64,000 bases of DNA from a virus: IMG/VR virus record IMGVR_UViG_3300042391_001376, positions 1 to 64,000 of that record, one strand, 5' to 3'. The notes under the pieces are model-generated. The model ran no database searches. It was not told the DNA's origin and saw nothing but the letters and a program-made list of their open reading frames with translations. The translations under genes and the position numbers were made by a program. This document shows, one piece after another, positions 17,579 to 26,495 of this stretch (position 1 is its first letter; the number at the start of each line of letters is the position of its first letter).

Positions 17579-18448
17579 TTTTATCCTTTTTGATTAAACC
17601 AAATTGTTTTAATAGTGGTTGCAATTCTTCATCAGTTTTAATTATTGAAACTATTTTTTCTCTTATTTCCTTTAGATGTTCCCTAACAGTATTAGGATGT
17701 TCATTGATTTTTAAAGATATATCACTGGACCTTTTGCCATCTACATACCTCCATTTTATCAGCTGCCTCTCCTGTATTGTCAACTTATCGAAAGGAGGAA
17801 AATTATTTTCTCCGACCACCCAAGCTTCATCTATATCCTCTGCGGACAAAATTGATTCTAAAGAATACTCTCTAGGCTCTGCCTTAAATCCTGTTTGAAA
17901 ATTTTCACTTTCCGGGTCAGTGTCTGCGTCATCGTCTATTAGTGGAAACGTTTTTCTTCCTAGCTGGTCTATCAAAAATGTATCAACGTTTTTCTTTAGC
18001 AAGTAAAAAAAGTAGCTATACAAGAATCCGGCTAAAAGGTATTGGCCCCTTAGCTGACTCTTTCTTTTCGTACCTGGCAATGCATTGAAAGAATGTCGTG
18101 TCTATCGTTTGGCGTATGTCTTCTTCGTCTCCATATCTTTTAGCCATGTAAACTATGCCGGCCCATTATTTCTGATACGTCTTTATGATCTTTTTTTACT
18201 AATTTATTTTTCATTAATGCCATACGAGTGTAAGGATTTTTAACAAACAAACCAATGAACCTTCTTATGTCATAGTCCGCTAGATTATATCTGCCGTGGT
18301 ATAGCAATGCTACGTACTTGCTTAAGAAATTATTAAAAACTTTTAACAACTCCTGCTTTGCAGCGTGGCTTCCGGACTTAGCTTGAGCTATTAGCTCTTG
18401 CATTTCATTTTCTTCTAGATTATAATATTGTTCTTTATAAGCGGCCAT
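17571..18448 (-). CDS. Phage RNA polymerase sigma-like factor, broken by two +1 frameshifts
   Basis: Three consecutive frames on the same strand together make one sigma-70-like protein of about 291 residues. Frame 1 (from 18448) carries a region-2-like helix set (ENEMQELIAQAKSGSHAAKQ). After removing one G from GGG (CCC at 18162-18164) it joins MAGIVYMAKRYGDEEDIRQT and TFFQCIARYEKK. A second extra base between 18034 and 18049 separates KGPIP from LYSYFFYLLKKNVDTFLIDQ. The C-terminus has a region-4 helix-turn-helix (KLTIQERQLIKWRYVDGK and HPNTVREHLKEI). It probably redirects host polymerase to late phage promoters. If the breaks are real, no active factor is made. I think they are more likely insertions in the assembly. 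Confidence 0.7.
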
Positions 18449-19014
18449 TATTTTCCTTCCCAGTAAATTATATTTTCTGAGTATTCTGATCTTATGTCTT
18501 CGTAGTAAACTATATTAGGTACACCTAATTCGTTTAAGAATTCAACAGCGTCCTTAGCGTACTTGCTGATGATGCACGTGAACTTTTCAAATTCTTTTGG
18601 GTAATATCTTTTAAATCTTTTTATTTTTGTTTTACTTTTTGGGTCTAAGTACCCTTTCATCTCAACCCATTCATCAGTTGCACATAAATAAAAGTCGGGC
18701 GTATAACCTTTAACTCCTTTTTTAATTGGAAAAGAAAAAACAGTAGGTTCAAATTCATGTTTAATTTTATATGCATTTAAGATGCGTACAAAATTAGCTT
18801 CCCAATTAGATCTTACATTTAAATCAATATCTTTTCTGTATCCAGTTTTGGTATGCTTGTAAGCATTGCCTGTCCTTGGAGGTTTCTTAACCTCATCAGA
18901 AATTATTTCTTCCGCAATTTTATTGCCGTTAATCTTTTTAAAATTTGGATGGTTTTTCATTTTTGATCTAGAAATAAAAAAGTCTGCGGACTTGACAACG
19001 ATGCTCTTAACCAT
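18448..19014 (-). CDS. PD-(D/E)XK endonuclease
   Basis: This 188-residue protein has RSNWEANFVRILNAYKIKHE, then GYTPDFYLCATDEWVEMKGY. This is the E...PDFYL...EMKG arrangement of PD-(D/E)XK nucleases related to phage T7 endonuclease I, VSR and transposon TnsA types. It may act as a Holliday-junction or recombination nuclease. It starts the right-to-left transcript through the sigma-like and RNase H genes, and has a promoter and an AGAGG ribosome site upstream. Confidence 0.75.
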   Translation of the reverse strand: MVKSIVVKSADFFISRSKMKNHPNFKKINGNKIAEEIISDEVKKPPRTGNAYKHTKTGYRKDIDLNVRSNWEANFVRILNAYKIKHEFEPTVFSFPIKKGVKGYTPDFYLCATDEWVEMKGYLDPKSKTKIKRFKRYYPKEFEKFTCIISKYAKDAVEFLNELGVPNIVYYEDIRSEYSENIIYWEGK

Positions 19015-19046
19015 GTAACCTCTACTCTGTTATATCCACTAAGTAT

Positions 19047-19075
19047 ATTATACTTTAAATAAATGTAAAAAACAA
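19047..19075 (-). promoter_or_regulatory. Sigma70-type promoter for the 19.0-15.3 kb operon
   Basis: On the minus strand TTGTTT, 17 bases, then TATAAT. The leader of about 30 bases ends in AGAGG, 6 bases before the ATG of the nuclease gene. The -10 lies within the near-palindrome AGTATATTATACT, which could bind a dimeric regulator. Confidence 0.65.
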
Positions 19076-19087
19076 GCGGCTTTAAAG

Positions 19088-19116
19088 TTGCGAAACCACA
19101 GAGGAATAGGTAGAAT
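19088..19116 (+). promoter_or_regulatory. Promoter of the lone plus-strand gene, leaderless geometry
   Basis: TTGCGA, 17 bases, then TAGAAT, followed by 6 bases and the ATG at 19123. The box-to-ATG distance equals that of the thyX and dNMP kinase promoters, so a leaderless message is likely. Confidence 0.55.
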
Positions 19117-19122
19117 ACAATT

Positions 19123-19296
19123 ATGACAAATACAACAACAACAAGAACCCTATTGGACAGCATGCACCAGGCAGCTAATGAAGAGGCGATTGATGCCTTG
19201 GTTAATAACTACGGTTTTAACCACGAAACAGCTATCAAGCTCGTAACTGAGTTTGACGGCAATGACTTCGAACTTAGCTCTGAAGCTTCTTTCTAA
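19123..19296 (+). CDS. Small acidic protein, the only clear plus-strand gene
   Basis: This 57-residue protein has a Thr-rich start (MTNTTTTRTLLD) and a compact helical body (NEEAIDALVNNYGFNHETAI, then KLVTEFDGNDFEL). The YGFNHETAIKLVTEF pattern resembles a three-helix UBA-like or CUE-like fold, but this is only a resemblance. It has its own promoter and a very strong terminator and is divergent from the operon to its left. Single counter-transcribed small genes between phage operons are often regulators or host-takeover factors (inference). Confidence 0.75.
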   Translation: MTNTTTTRTLLDSMHQAANEEAIDALVNNYGFNHETAIKLVTEFDGNDFELSSEASF

Positions 19297-19307
19297 TAGT
19301 TAAATAT

Positions 19308-19347
19308 AAAAACCCCCCCGTTGGTATATCCAGCGGGGGGGTTTTTT
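19308..19347. terminator. Strong bidirectional intrinsic terminator
   Basis: This near-perfect hairpin has AAAAA plus seven C on the left arm and seven G plus TTTTTT on the right arm, with loop TATAT and a stem of about 17 pairs including one wobble. The A-tract on one side and T-tract on the other let it stop transcription from both the plus-strand gene and the converging minus-strand operon that ends at 19365. Confidence 0.92.
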
Positions 19348-19364
19348 GTATACCTAATAACGCT

Positions 19365-20166
19365 TTATGCGCTCCAATGATTCTTTTTATTTCTAAACAC
19401 ACCAACGCCACATTCGCCAGACTTAGCGTGGTCACAGTATGAGCAGGCTCTTACGTTGCTTGTAGCCGCAAAAGAATTGTCATTGACTATATCTTTAATT
19501 AAAGATAACAATCTTACCTTCACATCTTCCAGATCTTCTTTAGTAAAGAGGTGACCTTTTCTTTTGCCAGATCTTAGGTAATGTAGCTCGGCATAGATTT
19601 CTTTTTCTGGCATCATTATAGATGCAGCTAACGCATAGATTCCCAGCTGTAGGTTTTGCGCTATACCCTTTTGGGTGACTTCCCATTTGCCAGTTTTATA
19701 GTCAATAATATTGACTCTATCCCCTACGACATCTATTCTATCTATATAACCTATCATTGAATAGTTACCTATAATAAAACTAAAGGCATGTTCTTTATCA
19801 TATACGTCAAAAGTTGTGTCTAAGTTTTGATCGTAAAATTCATTTATAAGATTTCTTCCAACAGAAATTAATTCCTGAGATATTTTATTATCTGGATCTA
19901 ACTTTTGTTTGCTTGCCTCAAACTCATCAACCATCTCTTGATGGTCTAATGGCTTTTCTTTATCAACTACTTTTTCTAATACTGCGTGGACTATATTTCC
20001 GAAGCGTTGCGGCTTCTCCAAATAGTCTAGGTTCTTTTTGTATATAAGAATAAAAATATTTTGATGGGCATTGCGCGTAAGTATCCAACCTTGAGTACGA
20101 AAAATCCAAGAGCGATAGCTTTTGTAGCGGATCTAAGTCTTCTATTTTTTTTATAGCTATTGACAT
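19365..20166 (-). CDS. Cas4/AddB-like PD-(D/E)XK nuclease with Fe-S Cys set, broken by a +1 frameshift
   Basis: Residues 1-44 (SYSRLDTYAQCPSKYFYSYI) are in one frame and the rest in another. Taking one A out of the A5 run (TTTTT at 20035-20039 on the plus strand) joins them as QKNLDYLEKPQRFGNIVHAV, giving 266 residues. The N-terminal Cys (QCPSKYF), GNIVHAVLE, GYIDRIDVVGDRVNIIDYKT (nuclease D and DxK) and the C-terminal CSYCDHAKSGECG are all where Cas4/RecB-family nucleases place them. The four Cys would bind a 4Fe-4S cluster. It probably resects DNA ends during phage recombination. The fusion fits the family so well that the break is probably a sequence error. Confidence 0.82.
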
Positions 20167-20169
20167 TTA

Positions 20170-20340
20170 TTAATCTTCCGTGTTGTGTTCTGTGACAAGC
20201 AATCCGTTTGGATCATATTCTTTACCGTCTTGATCTATGGTGTGACCAGTTTTGATATTGACATATCTATCATGTCCAACTGAAACCCACCCGGTCTCAC
20301 CCATCTCCATAAAATCACCTTCAATATAAGGCCAAGGCAT
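20170..20340 (-). CDS. Small hypothetical protein
   Basis: This 56-residue protein begins MPWPYIEGDFMEMGETGWVS, contains YVNIKTGHTIDQDGKEYDP and is mostly beta-type. AGGAGA lies 6 bases before the ATG. It ends just before the Cas4-like gene. No family is recognised. Confidence 0.6.
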   Translation of the reverse strand: MPWPYIEGDFMEMGETGWVSVGHDRYVNIKTGHTIDQDGKEYDPNGLLVTEHNTED

Positions 20341-20349
20341 GACTGTCTC

Positions 20350-20559
20350 CTATCCTACAGATATAACTGTATTGTTTATTGAATCTATGTTGAAATAGTA
20401 ATTTAATAAACCATATATATCACGCAACTCTGCCTTGGAGGCATTAAAACCCATCATGCCAAGCTGGAGAAAAAAGGTTTCGTCAGACCCAGGTGGGGCT
20501 TCATACTCTATGATCTGTGCATCGTTGAGCAGCATTCTTCCGTTTTCGTTCTTAAACAT
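20350..20559 (-). CDS. Small hypothetical protein
   Basis: This 69-residue protein begins MFKNENGRMLLNDAQIIEYE, with a helical second half (GFNASKAELRDIYGLLNYYF). It lies directly downstream of the zinc-ribbon-like gene in the replication operon. No family is recognised. Confidence 0.55.
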   Translation of the reverse strand: MFKNENGRMLLNDAQIIEYEAPPGSDETFFLQLGMMGFNASKAELRDIYGLLNYYFNIDSINNTVISVG

Positions 20560-20931
20560 TTAATCCTCATCTACTATTGTTATAGGGTTCCATGTTGGGT
20601 CATTCATCTTTTCTCTCATATCTGAGACGTATGAATCCCAATCTCGTTCATCTTCTGATTTTTTTTCATATGTTACTTTTGCTTTAAAAGGATTACTTTT
20701 AAATTTTACTATAAAACTTTTTCCACCATTCTTAGGTGTCCAACGAAGATTGCCATTCTTGCAATCGCAATAATCATCATTGTTTATATCTATCATCCCC
20801 TTTGGGTCAAATCTACCGCTGCACCCATTGCACGCTGTATAGCGTCCTTTGTCAGCACATCTACTGCACGATGAGCAGTACGACCAGCATGGTCTTTCTG
20901 CGGGGTTCTTATAGCTTCCTGGCAGGGCCAT
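20560..20931 (-). CDS. Cys-rich zinc-ribbon-like protein
   Basis: In this 123-residue protein the first half carries many Cys (CWSYCSSCSRCADKGRYTAC followed by NGCSG) and a later YCDCKNG, enough for two zinc sites. A lysine-rich beta segment and an acidic C-terminus follow. The resemblance to J-domain-type or rubredoxin-like zinc knuckles is generic. It is immediately downstream of DnaE (GGAGATATAAATG), so it may be a polymerase or replisome accessory (inference). Confidence 0.6.
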   Translation of the reverse strand: MALPGSYKNPAERPCWSYCSSCSRCADKGRYTACNGCSGRFDPKGMIDINNDDYCDCKNGNLRWTPKNGGKSFIVKFKSNPFKAKVTYEKKSEDERDWDSYVSDMREKMNDPTWNPITIVDED

Positions 20932-23900
20932 TTATATCTCCAATTCTAATATTTTATTAAGAGAATCCACAATTTTTCCTGATGCAAGTATATCAAATTT
21001 GTAAACAAATTTTCGATTATTATCAATAATTTCTAAAAATACTGGTCTGTTTCCTTTGTTGCTAGAAACCAAATCATATATCTTTTCAAAGGTGCCTTGT
21101 GACAAACCGTCTTTAACAGTTAAGGATATTGGTTTGCCACCGGAAAATATTTTAGAATCTATTTTTTCAGATGAATTATAAAACAATTTAACAACAGAAT
21201 TCTCATCGTCATTCTCTCTGTTTAAAAATGCGCTTATTACAAATATATCTCCAGAGTTAAAATAATCGTCACTTATATCTTTTGCATTCTTAGGAAAGAT
21301 TATAACTTCTATGCTAGAGCTGATGTCTTCTATTTCTAGCTTGTACATCTTTTGACCTTTTTTAGTGGTCATCTTTTTATTTGACACTATAATGCCACCA
21401 ACCTTAACTGCTGTTCCACCTGGGCAGTCTGAAAGATCTATTACTTCGTGAGTAATTTGATTTTTAAGTATATCCCAGATACCAAGAACTGGATGGTTGG
21501 TTACATAAATTCCTAGTTGTTCTCTCTCTTTTTCTAGAACTTCTAATTCTATTCTTCTGCTCAATTCCATATTCTGATCTTCAACTAATTCATCTAAGGC
21601 CCCAGAAAAACCTAAATTTTCTAAAGTAGATTTCTTTAACACCGATGGATCACATCTTCTATAAAAATCATACAGAGAGGTATACGGCTTATCTTGGTCT
21701 CTGCAGTTGACTATGGAGTCTGCGATAGACAAGCCGATCCCATCTATAGCTGATAGACCAAAAATTATAGAGTTTGTATTAACTACTTCAAAATCAACCC
21801 CAGAATAATTTACTGAAGGAGGAAGAACTTCTAGGTTTAACTTTCTGCAGTCTGAAAGATACAAAGCCTGTTTATCTTTATTGCCAACTACCGAGGTCAT
21901 TAAAGCCGCCATATACTCAACCGTGTAATTAGCCTTTAGGTATGCAGTTGTGTAAGAGATCATTGCGTAACTTGCAGCGTGTGCTCTGTTGAAACCATAA
22001 CCACCGAAGTATTCGATGTCCGAATAAATCTTATTTGCTTTATCATCAGTTATATCGGAAACTTTTACGCAGCCTTCTACAAACTTTTTTCTGAATAAAG
22101 AAATCTTGTCCATTTGCTTTTTACCAATGGCTTTACGCAAGTCGTCTGCTTCAGCGGAGCTAAACCCAGCAAGCTCTCTAGCAACACCAAGCACGTCTTC
22201 CTGGTATAGCATGATACCAAGTGACGGTCCCAAGACTTTTTCAAGCTTAGGATGATCATATGATACTCTGGACTTTCCATTTTTTCTGTCTATATAAAGC
22301 TTATCCATCCCAGATCCCATTGGGCCAGGTCTGTACAAGGATATCAAAGCCATTATGTCTTCTATGTTTTGCGGCTGCATTTGGACCATCAACTGTCTCA
22401 TGCCAGAAGATTCTAACTGAAACACTCCAGCTGAATTTCCCTTACATAATTCTTCATAAGTTTTTGGGTCATCTAGTGGGATAAATTCTATGTCGATAAC
22501 TTCTTTTGTGTTTTTTTCTATAAGTTTTAAACATGAATCTATGACACCAAGGTTTCTTAAACCCAGGAAGTCAATTTTTAACAGACCGCATTGTTCCACT
22601 CTGCCCATGTCCCACTGTGTAACCAGTGGTGCATCAACCCCTTTTTTCATCACAGGAAGGTAGTCTGTCAAAGGGCCCTTGGATATCACTACGCCAGCTG
22701 CGTGTATACCAGTCTGTCTAACCAAACCCTCTAAGCCAATAGCCGTATCTACTATTAGCTTTGAGTCACTACTTAAAGTGTATTCTGTTTTAAACTCTTG
22801 GACTTCCATACACTCTGCTAAGTTTTTTGACACTCCAAGAATAGGCGCAGGGACGAGTTTTGCTATTTTATCTCCAGATATAAAATCGTAGCCTAAAGCT
22901 CTGGCAGCGTCGCGCAAAGATTGTCTAGCACCAGTTCTATTGAACGTGCATATATGCGCAACTCTATCATCGCCATATTTAGTTCTTGCATATTCGATAA
23001 CTCTATCTCTGTGTCTATCGTCAAAGTCAAGGTCGATGTCGGGCATTGACTTTCTTCCCTCAACCAAAAATCTTTCAAACATCAAACCAAATCTAATTGG
23101 ATCTAGATTAGTAATATCAAATGCATAGGATAGAACGCTGCCAGCCGCAGATCCTCTACCCCATCCAACTCTTATATGATTATCCTTCGCCCACTTAACT
23201 AAATCAGAAACTACCAAGAAGTATTCCGAAAATCCCATTTCTTTTACTACTTTTATTTCATGGTTAGCTCTATCGACTATATTTTGCGGAACAGGATCTC
23301 CATATCTTTTCTTTAAACCATCCCAAGCTAATCTTTCAAAGTAATCAGTTGAGTTTTCTTTTGTCGGTATAGGAAAATCAGGGAAGTGAATCTCTCCAAA
23401 GTTTAAGTTAACATCTATCATATCGTTAACATGCATGGTGTTCTTTAACCATTCATCAGAAAATACAGAAGCCATATCTTCGTATGATTGAAGATAAAAT
23501 TTATCGCCTGAAAAAGAAAATCTATTAGGAGTATGTACGTTACAGTTTGTTGCTACGCATAGCATTATGTCATGAGCCTTGGCGTCATGTTGATGTACAT
23601 AATGGCAGTCTCCGGTTGGGATTATCTTAGCGCCTATTGTATTTGCTATCTTAATCAGATCTGGAATAATTTTCTTTTGCTCATCTAAATCATGATTTTG
23701 CACTTCTATGAAATAGTTCTCTTTGCCGACTATTGACTGCATGGTAGCAGCATGCTTTAATGCCGTGTTGTAATCATTCCTAAGCAGGGCTTGAGATACT
23801 TCACCGTTCAGACACCCAGACAGCACTATAACGCCCTCTGAGTGCATGGATATGAGTTCATGATCCAATCTAGGCTTAACATAATACCCATCTATAAATG

Positions 23901-24255
23901 ATTCAGAAGACATTTTAATAATATTATGATACCCAATATTATTTTTTGCCAATATAGTGATATGATAAGGCCCTCTTTGTTCCCACTCATTTTTGGATGG
24001 GCCAGATCTTTCCTCTTCATCTCTATCAAATCTAGTTTTTCTAGCCTGATAAAATTCAGAACCCAATATTGGCTTGACTCCAACAGCTTTCCCAGCGTCA
24101 TAAAAATCTAGCCAAGAATGTATGTTACCGTGGTCGGTAGTAGCTATGCCAGTCATCCCTAGCAGCTTAGCTCTTTCTAGATATTCTTCGACTCTACCGT
24201 GCCCGTCAAGCATTGAGAAGACTGTATGATTATGAAGGTTGGTCCAATTTTTCAT
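20932..24255 (-). CDS. dnaE: DNA polymerase III alpha subunit (family C)
   Basis: At 1107 residues this is close to bacterial DnaE length. The N-terminal PHP domain begins NLHNHTVFSMLDG and has ATTDHGNIHSWLDFY. The palm catalytic acidic pair is in MPDIDLDFDDRHRDRVIEY (about 403-412). Finger and tandem HhH regions follow (GGYGFNRAHAASYAMISY), then an OB-fold at about 970-1050 (AVKVGGIIVSNKKMTTKKGQ). It copies the phage genome. It lacks a separate exonuclease gene here, so proofreading may come from the PHP domain, as in some actinobacterial DnaE1 (established for that family, inferred here). Family C polymerases are less common in phages than family A or B. Confidence 0.96.
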   Translation of the reverse strand: MKNWTNLHNHTVFSMLDGHGRVEEYLERAKLLGMTGIATTDHGNIHSWLDFYDAGKAVGVKPILGSEFYQARKTRFDRDEEERSGPSKNEWEQRGPYHITILAKNNIGYHNIIKMSSESFIDGYYVKPRLDHELISMHSEGVIVLSGCLNGEVSQALLRNDYNTALKHAATMQSIVGKENYFIEVQNHDLDEQKKIIPDLIKIANTIGAKIIPTGDCHYVHQHDAKAHDIMLCVATNCNVHTPNRFSFSGDKFYLQSYEDMASVFSDEWLKNTMHVNDMIDVNLNFGEIHFPDFPIPTKENSTDYFERLAWDGLKKRYGDPVPQNIVDRANHEIKVVKEMGFSEYFLVVSDLVKWAKDNHIRVGWGRGSAAGSVLSYAFDITNLDPIRFGLMFERFLVEGRKSMPDIDLDFDDRHRDRVIEYARTKYGDDRVAHICTFNRTGARQSLRDAARALGYDFISGDKIAKLVPAPILGVSKNLAECMEVQEFKTEYTLSSDSKLIVDTAIGLEGLVRQTGIHAAGVVISKGPLTDYLPVMKKGVDAPLVTQWDMGRVEQCGLLKIDFLGLRNLGVIDSCLKLIEKNTKEVIDIEFIPLDDPKTYEELCKGNSAGVFQLESSGMRQLMVQMQPQNIEDIMALISLYRPGPMGSGMDKLYIDRKNGKSRVSYDHPKLEKVLGPSLGIMLYQEDVLGVARELAGFSSAEADDLRKAIGKKQMDKISLFRKKFVEGCVKVSDITDDKANKIYSDIEYFGGYGFNRAHAASYAMISYTTAYLKANYTVEYMAALMTSVVGNKDKQALYLSDCRKLNLEVLPPSVNYSGVDFEVVNTNSIIFGLSAIDGIGLSIADSIVNCRDQDKPYTSLYDFYRRCDPSVLKKSTLENLGFSGALDELVEDQNMELSRRIELEVLEKEREQLGIYVTNHPVLGIWDILKNQITHEVIDLSDCPGGTAVKVGGIIVSNKKMTTKKGQKMYKLEIEDISSSIEVIIFPKNAKDISDDYFNSGDIFVISAFLNRENDDENSVVKLFYNSSEKIDSKIFSGGKPISLTVKDGLSQGTFEKIYDLVSSNKGNRPVFLEIIDNNRKFVYKFDILASGKIVDSLNKILELEI

Positions 24256-24268
24256 TATAATTTACTAA

Positions 24269-24472
24269 TTAAATTCCTCGTTTATTTTTGGAATCTTTAA
24301 TGGAACTATCTCTTTCTTCCCTATAAACAATTGCTACAACTCCCCCACAGTACTTGCATGGGACTACTTTCCCGTCCTGGGCGAATGGGCTCTTGTACAT
24401 ATAGGCCATAGGCTGATCGGATTCACACTCCGTGCAAACTCCAATCACATCATCTTCGTTTTCAACTGGCAT
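24269..24472 (-). CDS. Small zinc-ribbon protein
   Basis: This 67-residue protein has two Cys pairs (GVCTECESDQ and VPCKYCGGVV) forming a typical four-Cys zinc ribbon, and a basic C-terminus. It overlaps the end of the primase gene by 11 bases and precedes dnaE, so it probably works in replication, perhaps as a primase or polymerase adaptor (inference). Confidence 0.7.
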   Translation of the reverse strand: MPVENEDDVIGVCTECESDQPMAYMYKSPFAQDGKVVPCKYCGGVVAIVYREERDSSIKDSKNKRGI

Positions 24473-25664
24473 TGTTTCTGTCTCCTTTTTGTTTATACGC
24501 GAATCTTATTGGTGATGGTGAGAGCTCTTCAGTGCTCTCAATATATTTATTCCCAACAGTAATCCATTTTTTCTTCTTTTCTAAATGACAATCTCCACAC
24601 CCAACGCCAGCAGAATTAGCTCGGTCACAAGTGTACGGTCTGCCACCTATGCCTATCTGTCTTCTTTTTATCCAATCGTTAATATGGCTTGTGGATTTTT
24701 CATAATTAAAATCATCACACAGACTAAGTATACTATACAAAAACTTTATTGATTCTTCATTGTAGGTAAGTATTGAACAGAGAAACAATCTTGCTTCATG
24801 CTCTAACTTTTTATTAACTTTTGCCTGCTCAATTAGTCTTGTGATAGCACTGCAGTTTTTTAATAGTTCTTTTGGAGTAAATTCTTTTTCATTTAAATTT
24901 ATCTCCTTGAAAGCAGACGACCCATGCTTATTGAAGTGTTCAAGAAAGTTTGAAGACCTACCCTTATCTAGCTCCATGTCGTAAGTAAATTCCCTAAACC
25001 ACTCATTTGCTTTCAGGTTAAACTCTTGATCTTCAACAAGATTATCTGCCTCTACCTTGCAGAAATCAACTACAGCATCCAGTCCTGAATTAAGTATTTC
25101 TTTAGGAATAAGATTTTTATATAGACCGGTTTCCTGATGTTTGCTACCAGCAAGACGCCACATTCTTCTGGGGTCATAGACACTAAAGTCTATTGATTCA
25201 ATGTTTAGATTTTTTTTAATCTTAGTGGCTATGTATCTGAATATGTTAGGAAGCGCGTTGGACGGATTGATGCCTAGAGCTATGGCTTCACATTCTATGT
25301 GAAAACCTTTTTTGCCAGTAAAATAAACTAACAAAGATTTTTCTGGGACGTACTGCTCTAAGTATTCAACCAACTTTTTGCATTCTTCGTAAGATATGTT
25401 CGGGTCTTTATTATCCAAGTCAAAATAAAGAGAACCTAGTCTGACAGCTTTTTCAATATCCATGGAATTATAATGCCAAATAGAAGTATACAAACCATTG
25501 TTGCTATGTTGCTTTCTAAAATTTTCTATATTAAATATAGAAATAAACTTAGGATTGTCCCCATCTTTGTCTCTTATGATTCTAGACAAGGAAGGAACAT
25601 ATCTAGCCGTCTCAACTAATTGCCAAGAGTTTAGATATTTTTCTGTATCATTTGGTATCTTCAT
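24462..25664 (-). CDS. Archaeo-eukaryotic-type primase (AEP / PriS-like)
   Basis: This 400-residue protein has the AEP catalytic motifs in order: LYFDLDN (D82, D84), GKKGFHIE (basic/His motif, H122) and IDFSVYDPRRMWRLAGSKH (third acidic residue and nucleotide-binding Arg/His). The C-terminal part is helical and ends with a Cys set (YTCDRANSAGVGCGDC) that could bind zinc or an Fe-S cluster, as in large primase subunits. It makes primers for DnaE. Pairing an AEP primase with a DnaB-like helicase and DnaE, rather than DnaG, is unusual. ATGA overlap couples it to the small gene upstream. Confidence 0.88.
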   Translation of the reverse strand: MKIPNDTEKYLNSWQLVETARYVPSLSRIIRDKDGDNPKFISIFNIENFRKQHSNNGLYTSIWHYNSMDIEKAVRLGSLYFDLDNKDPNISYEECKKLVEYLEQYVPEKSLLVYFTGKKGFHIECEAIALGINPSNALPNIFRYIATKIKKNLNIESIDFSVYDPRRMWRLAGSKHQETGLYKNLIPKEILNSGLDAVVDFCKVEADNLVEDQEFNLKANEWFREFTYDMELDKGRSSNFLEHFNKHGSSAFKEINLNEKEFTPKELLKNCSAITRLIEQAKVNKKLEHEARLFLCSILTYNEESIKFLYSILSLCDDFNYEKSTSHINDWIKRRQIGIGGRPYTCDRANSAGVGCGDCHLEKKKKWITVGNKYIESTEELSPSPIRFAYKQKGDRNNAS

Positions 25665-25828
25665 AAAATAACTTTTTTGTTTTCAATATTATTAATATTT
25701 CCAATAACTACTTTATCCGACTCTACGATGTTCTTACTGTTGTTTCTGTAGTATACAGATTCTGCTATTATTTTATCTATGTTTTTAATTAGATAATATC
25801 TTTTTTTAATTCTTTGTTCCAAATCCAT
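25661..25828 (-). CDS. Small hypothetical protein between HD hydrolase and primase
   Basis: This 55-residue, basic and Asn-rich protein begins MDLEQRIKKRYYLIKNIDKI and continues IAESVYYRNN. The start lies 22 bases inside the end of the HD gene and the stop overlaps the primase ATG (ATGA). Double overlap makes it a credible gene. Function unknown. Confidence 0.65.
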   Translation of the reverse strand: MDLEQRIKKRYYLIKNIDKIIAESVYYRNNSKNIVESDKVVIGNINNIENKKVIL

Positions 25829-26495
25829 CTTTTCTCCATTTTGGATTTATCAAATCACTATCTTCAATAATCAAATGTACTTTTGAAGCAATGTTATCAG
25901 ATAAATGAACTATATAATCTAAATAAGTTATCGGATAAGTTTCTGGTATTGGTGACCACGGGCCAAGATGGCATCTAACCAATCTAAGTATTGATTGGAC
26001 AATGTCTTCTGACAAGAATAGGGTAGACGATTCTGATTCACTAGCAAACTTCTTATCTTTTTCTTGGCATGAGGAAATAAAATTACCTACCGTGTACGGG
26101 TGCATTGGGTCGTACCTACAATCGTCGGAACCACCTTCGTGCACACCCTTGCACAGGTCATGGAGAAGACACGCAGCTATGACTATATCTTTTTCCTCTT
26201 GCGAAAGAGAATATGATTCACTCATATACCATGCTATTCTAACCACTCTTTTAGTATGGAGAACATTGCCACCTTCTCCATGCTCATCTGAAGGATGATA
26301 CTTTCCAGAAAAACTTGATGGAATTTTCCAAAATAAATCATTCCTAATTAAGATAGATCTAACAAAAGATTTTATGGATTCATCAACTATAAGATTAATT
26401 TCATCTAGCAATGTAGAAAGAACTTCATTTTCTTTCCCCATTGAAGAAGCGTTCTTTTCTTCTATAAGAATATCATCTAATATACTTTTACCCAT
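25806..26495 (-). CDS. HD-domain phosphohydrolase
   Basis: The start at ATG 26493-26495 overlaps the end of the upstream nuclease gene by 8 bases. The protein has 229 residues. The HD signature is NVLHTKRVVRIAWYM, then AACLLHDLCKGVHEGG (HD), MHPYTVGNFI and CHLGPWSP, supplying the usual metal-binding His and Asp residues. Relatives include YqeK-like and KH-HD phosphohydrolases acting on nucleotides or RNA. The substrate is unknown. The position between Cas4-like and primase genes suggests nucleotide or nucleic acid turnover. Confidence 0.8.
   Translation of the reverse strand: MGKSILDDILIEEKNASSMGKENEVLSTLLDEINLIVDESIKSFVRSILIRNDLFWKIPSSFSGKYHPSDEHGEGGNVLHTKRVVRIAWYMSESYSLSQEEKDIVIAACLLHDLCKGVHEGGSDDCRYDPMHPYTVGNFISSCQEKDKKFASESESSTLFLSEDIVQSILRLVRCHLGPWSPIPETYPITYLDYIVHLSDNIASKVHLIIEDSDLINPKWRKDGFGTKN

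Noticed and set aside
17571-18448. Euplotes-like +1 shifting at stop codons
   Set aside because: In the sigma-like gene the breaks could be placed at TAA and TAG, but the residues between the family match and the stops fit badly. The Cas4-like and M15 breaks are clearly far from their stops.
18957-19163. Minus-strand hydrophobic frame over the divergent promoters
   Set aside because: It runs across two promoters and the start of the plus-strand gene and overlaps the nuclease gene in another frame. The hydrophobicity comes from AT-rich promoter DNA.
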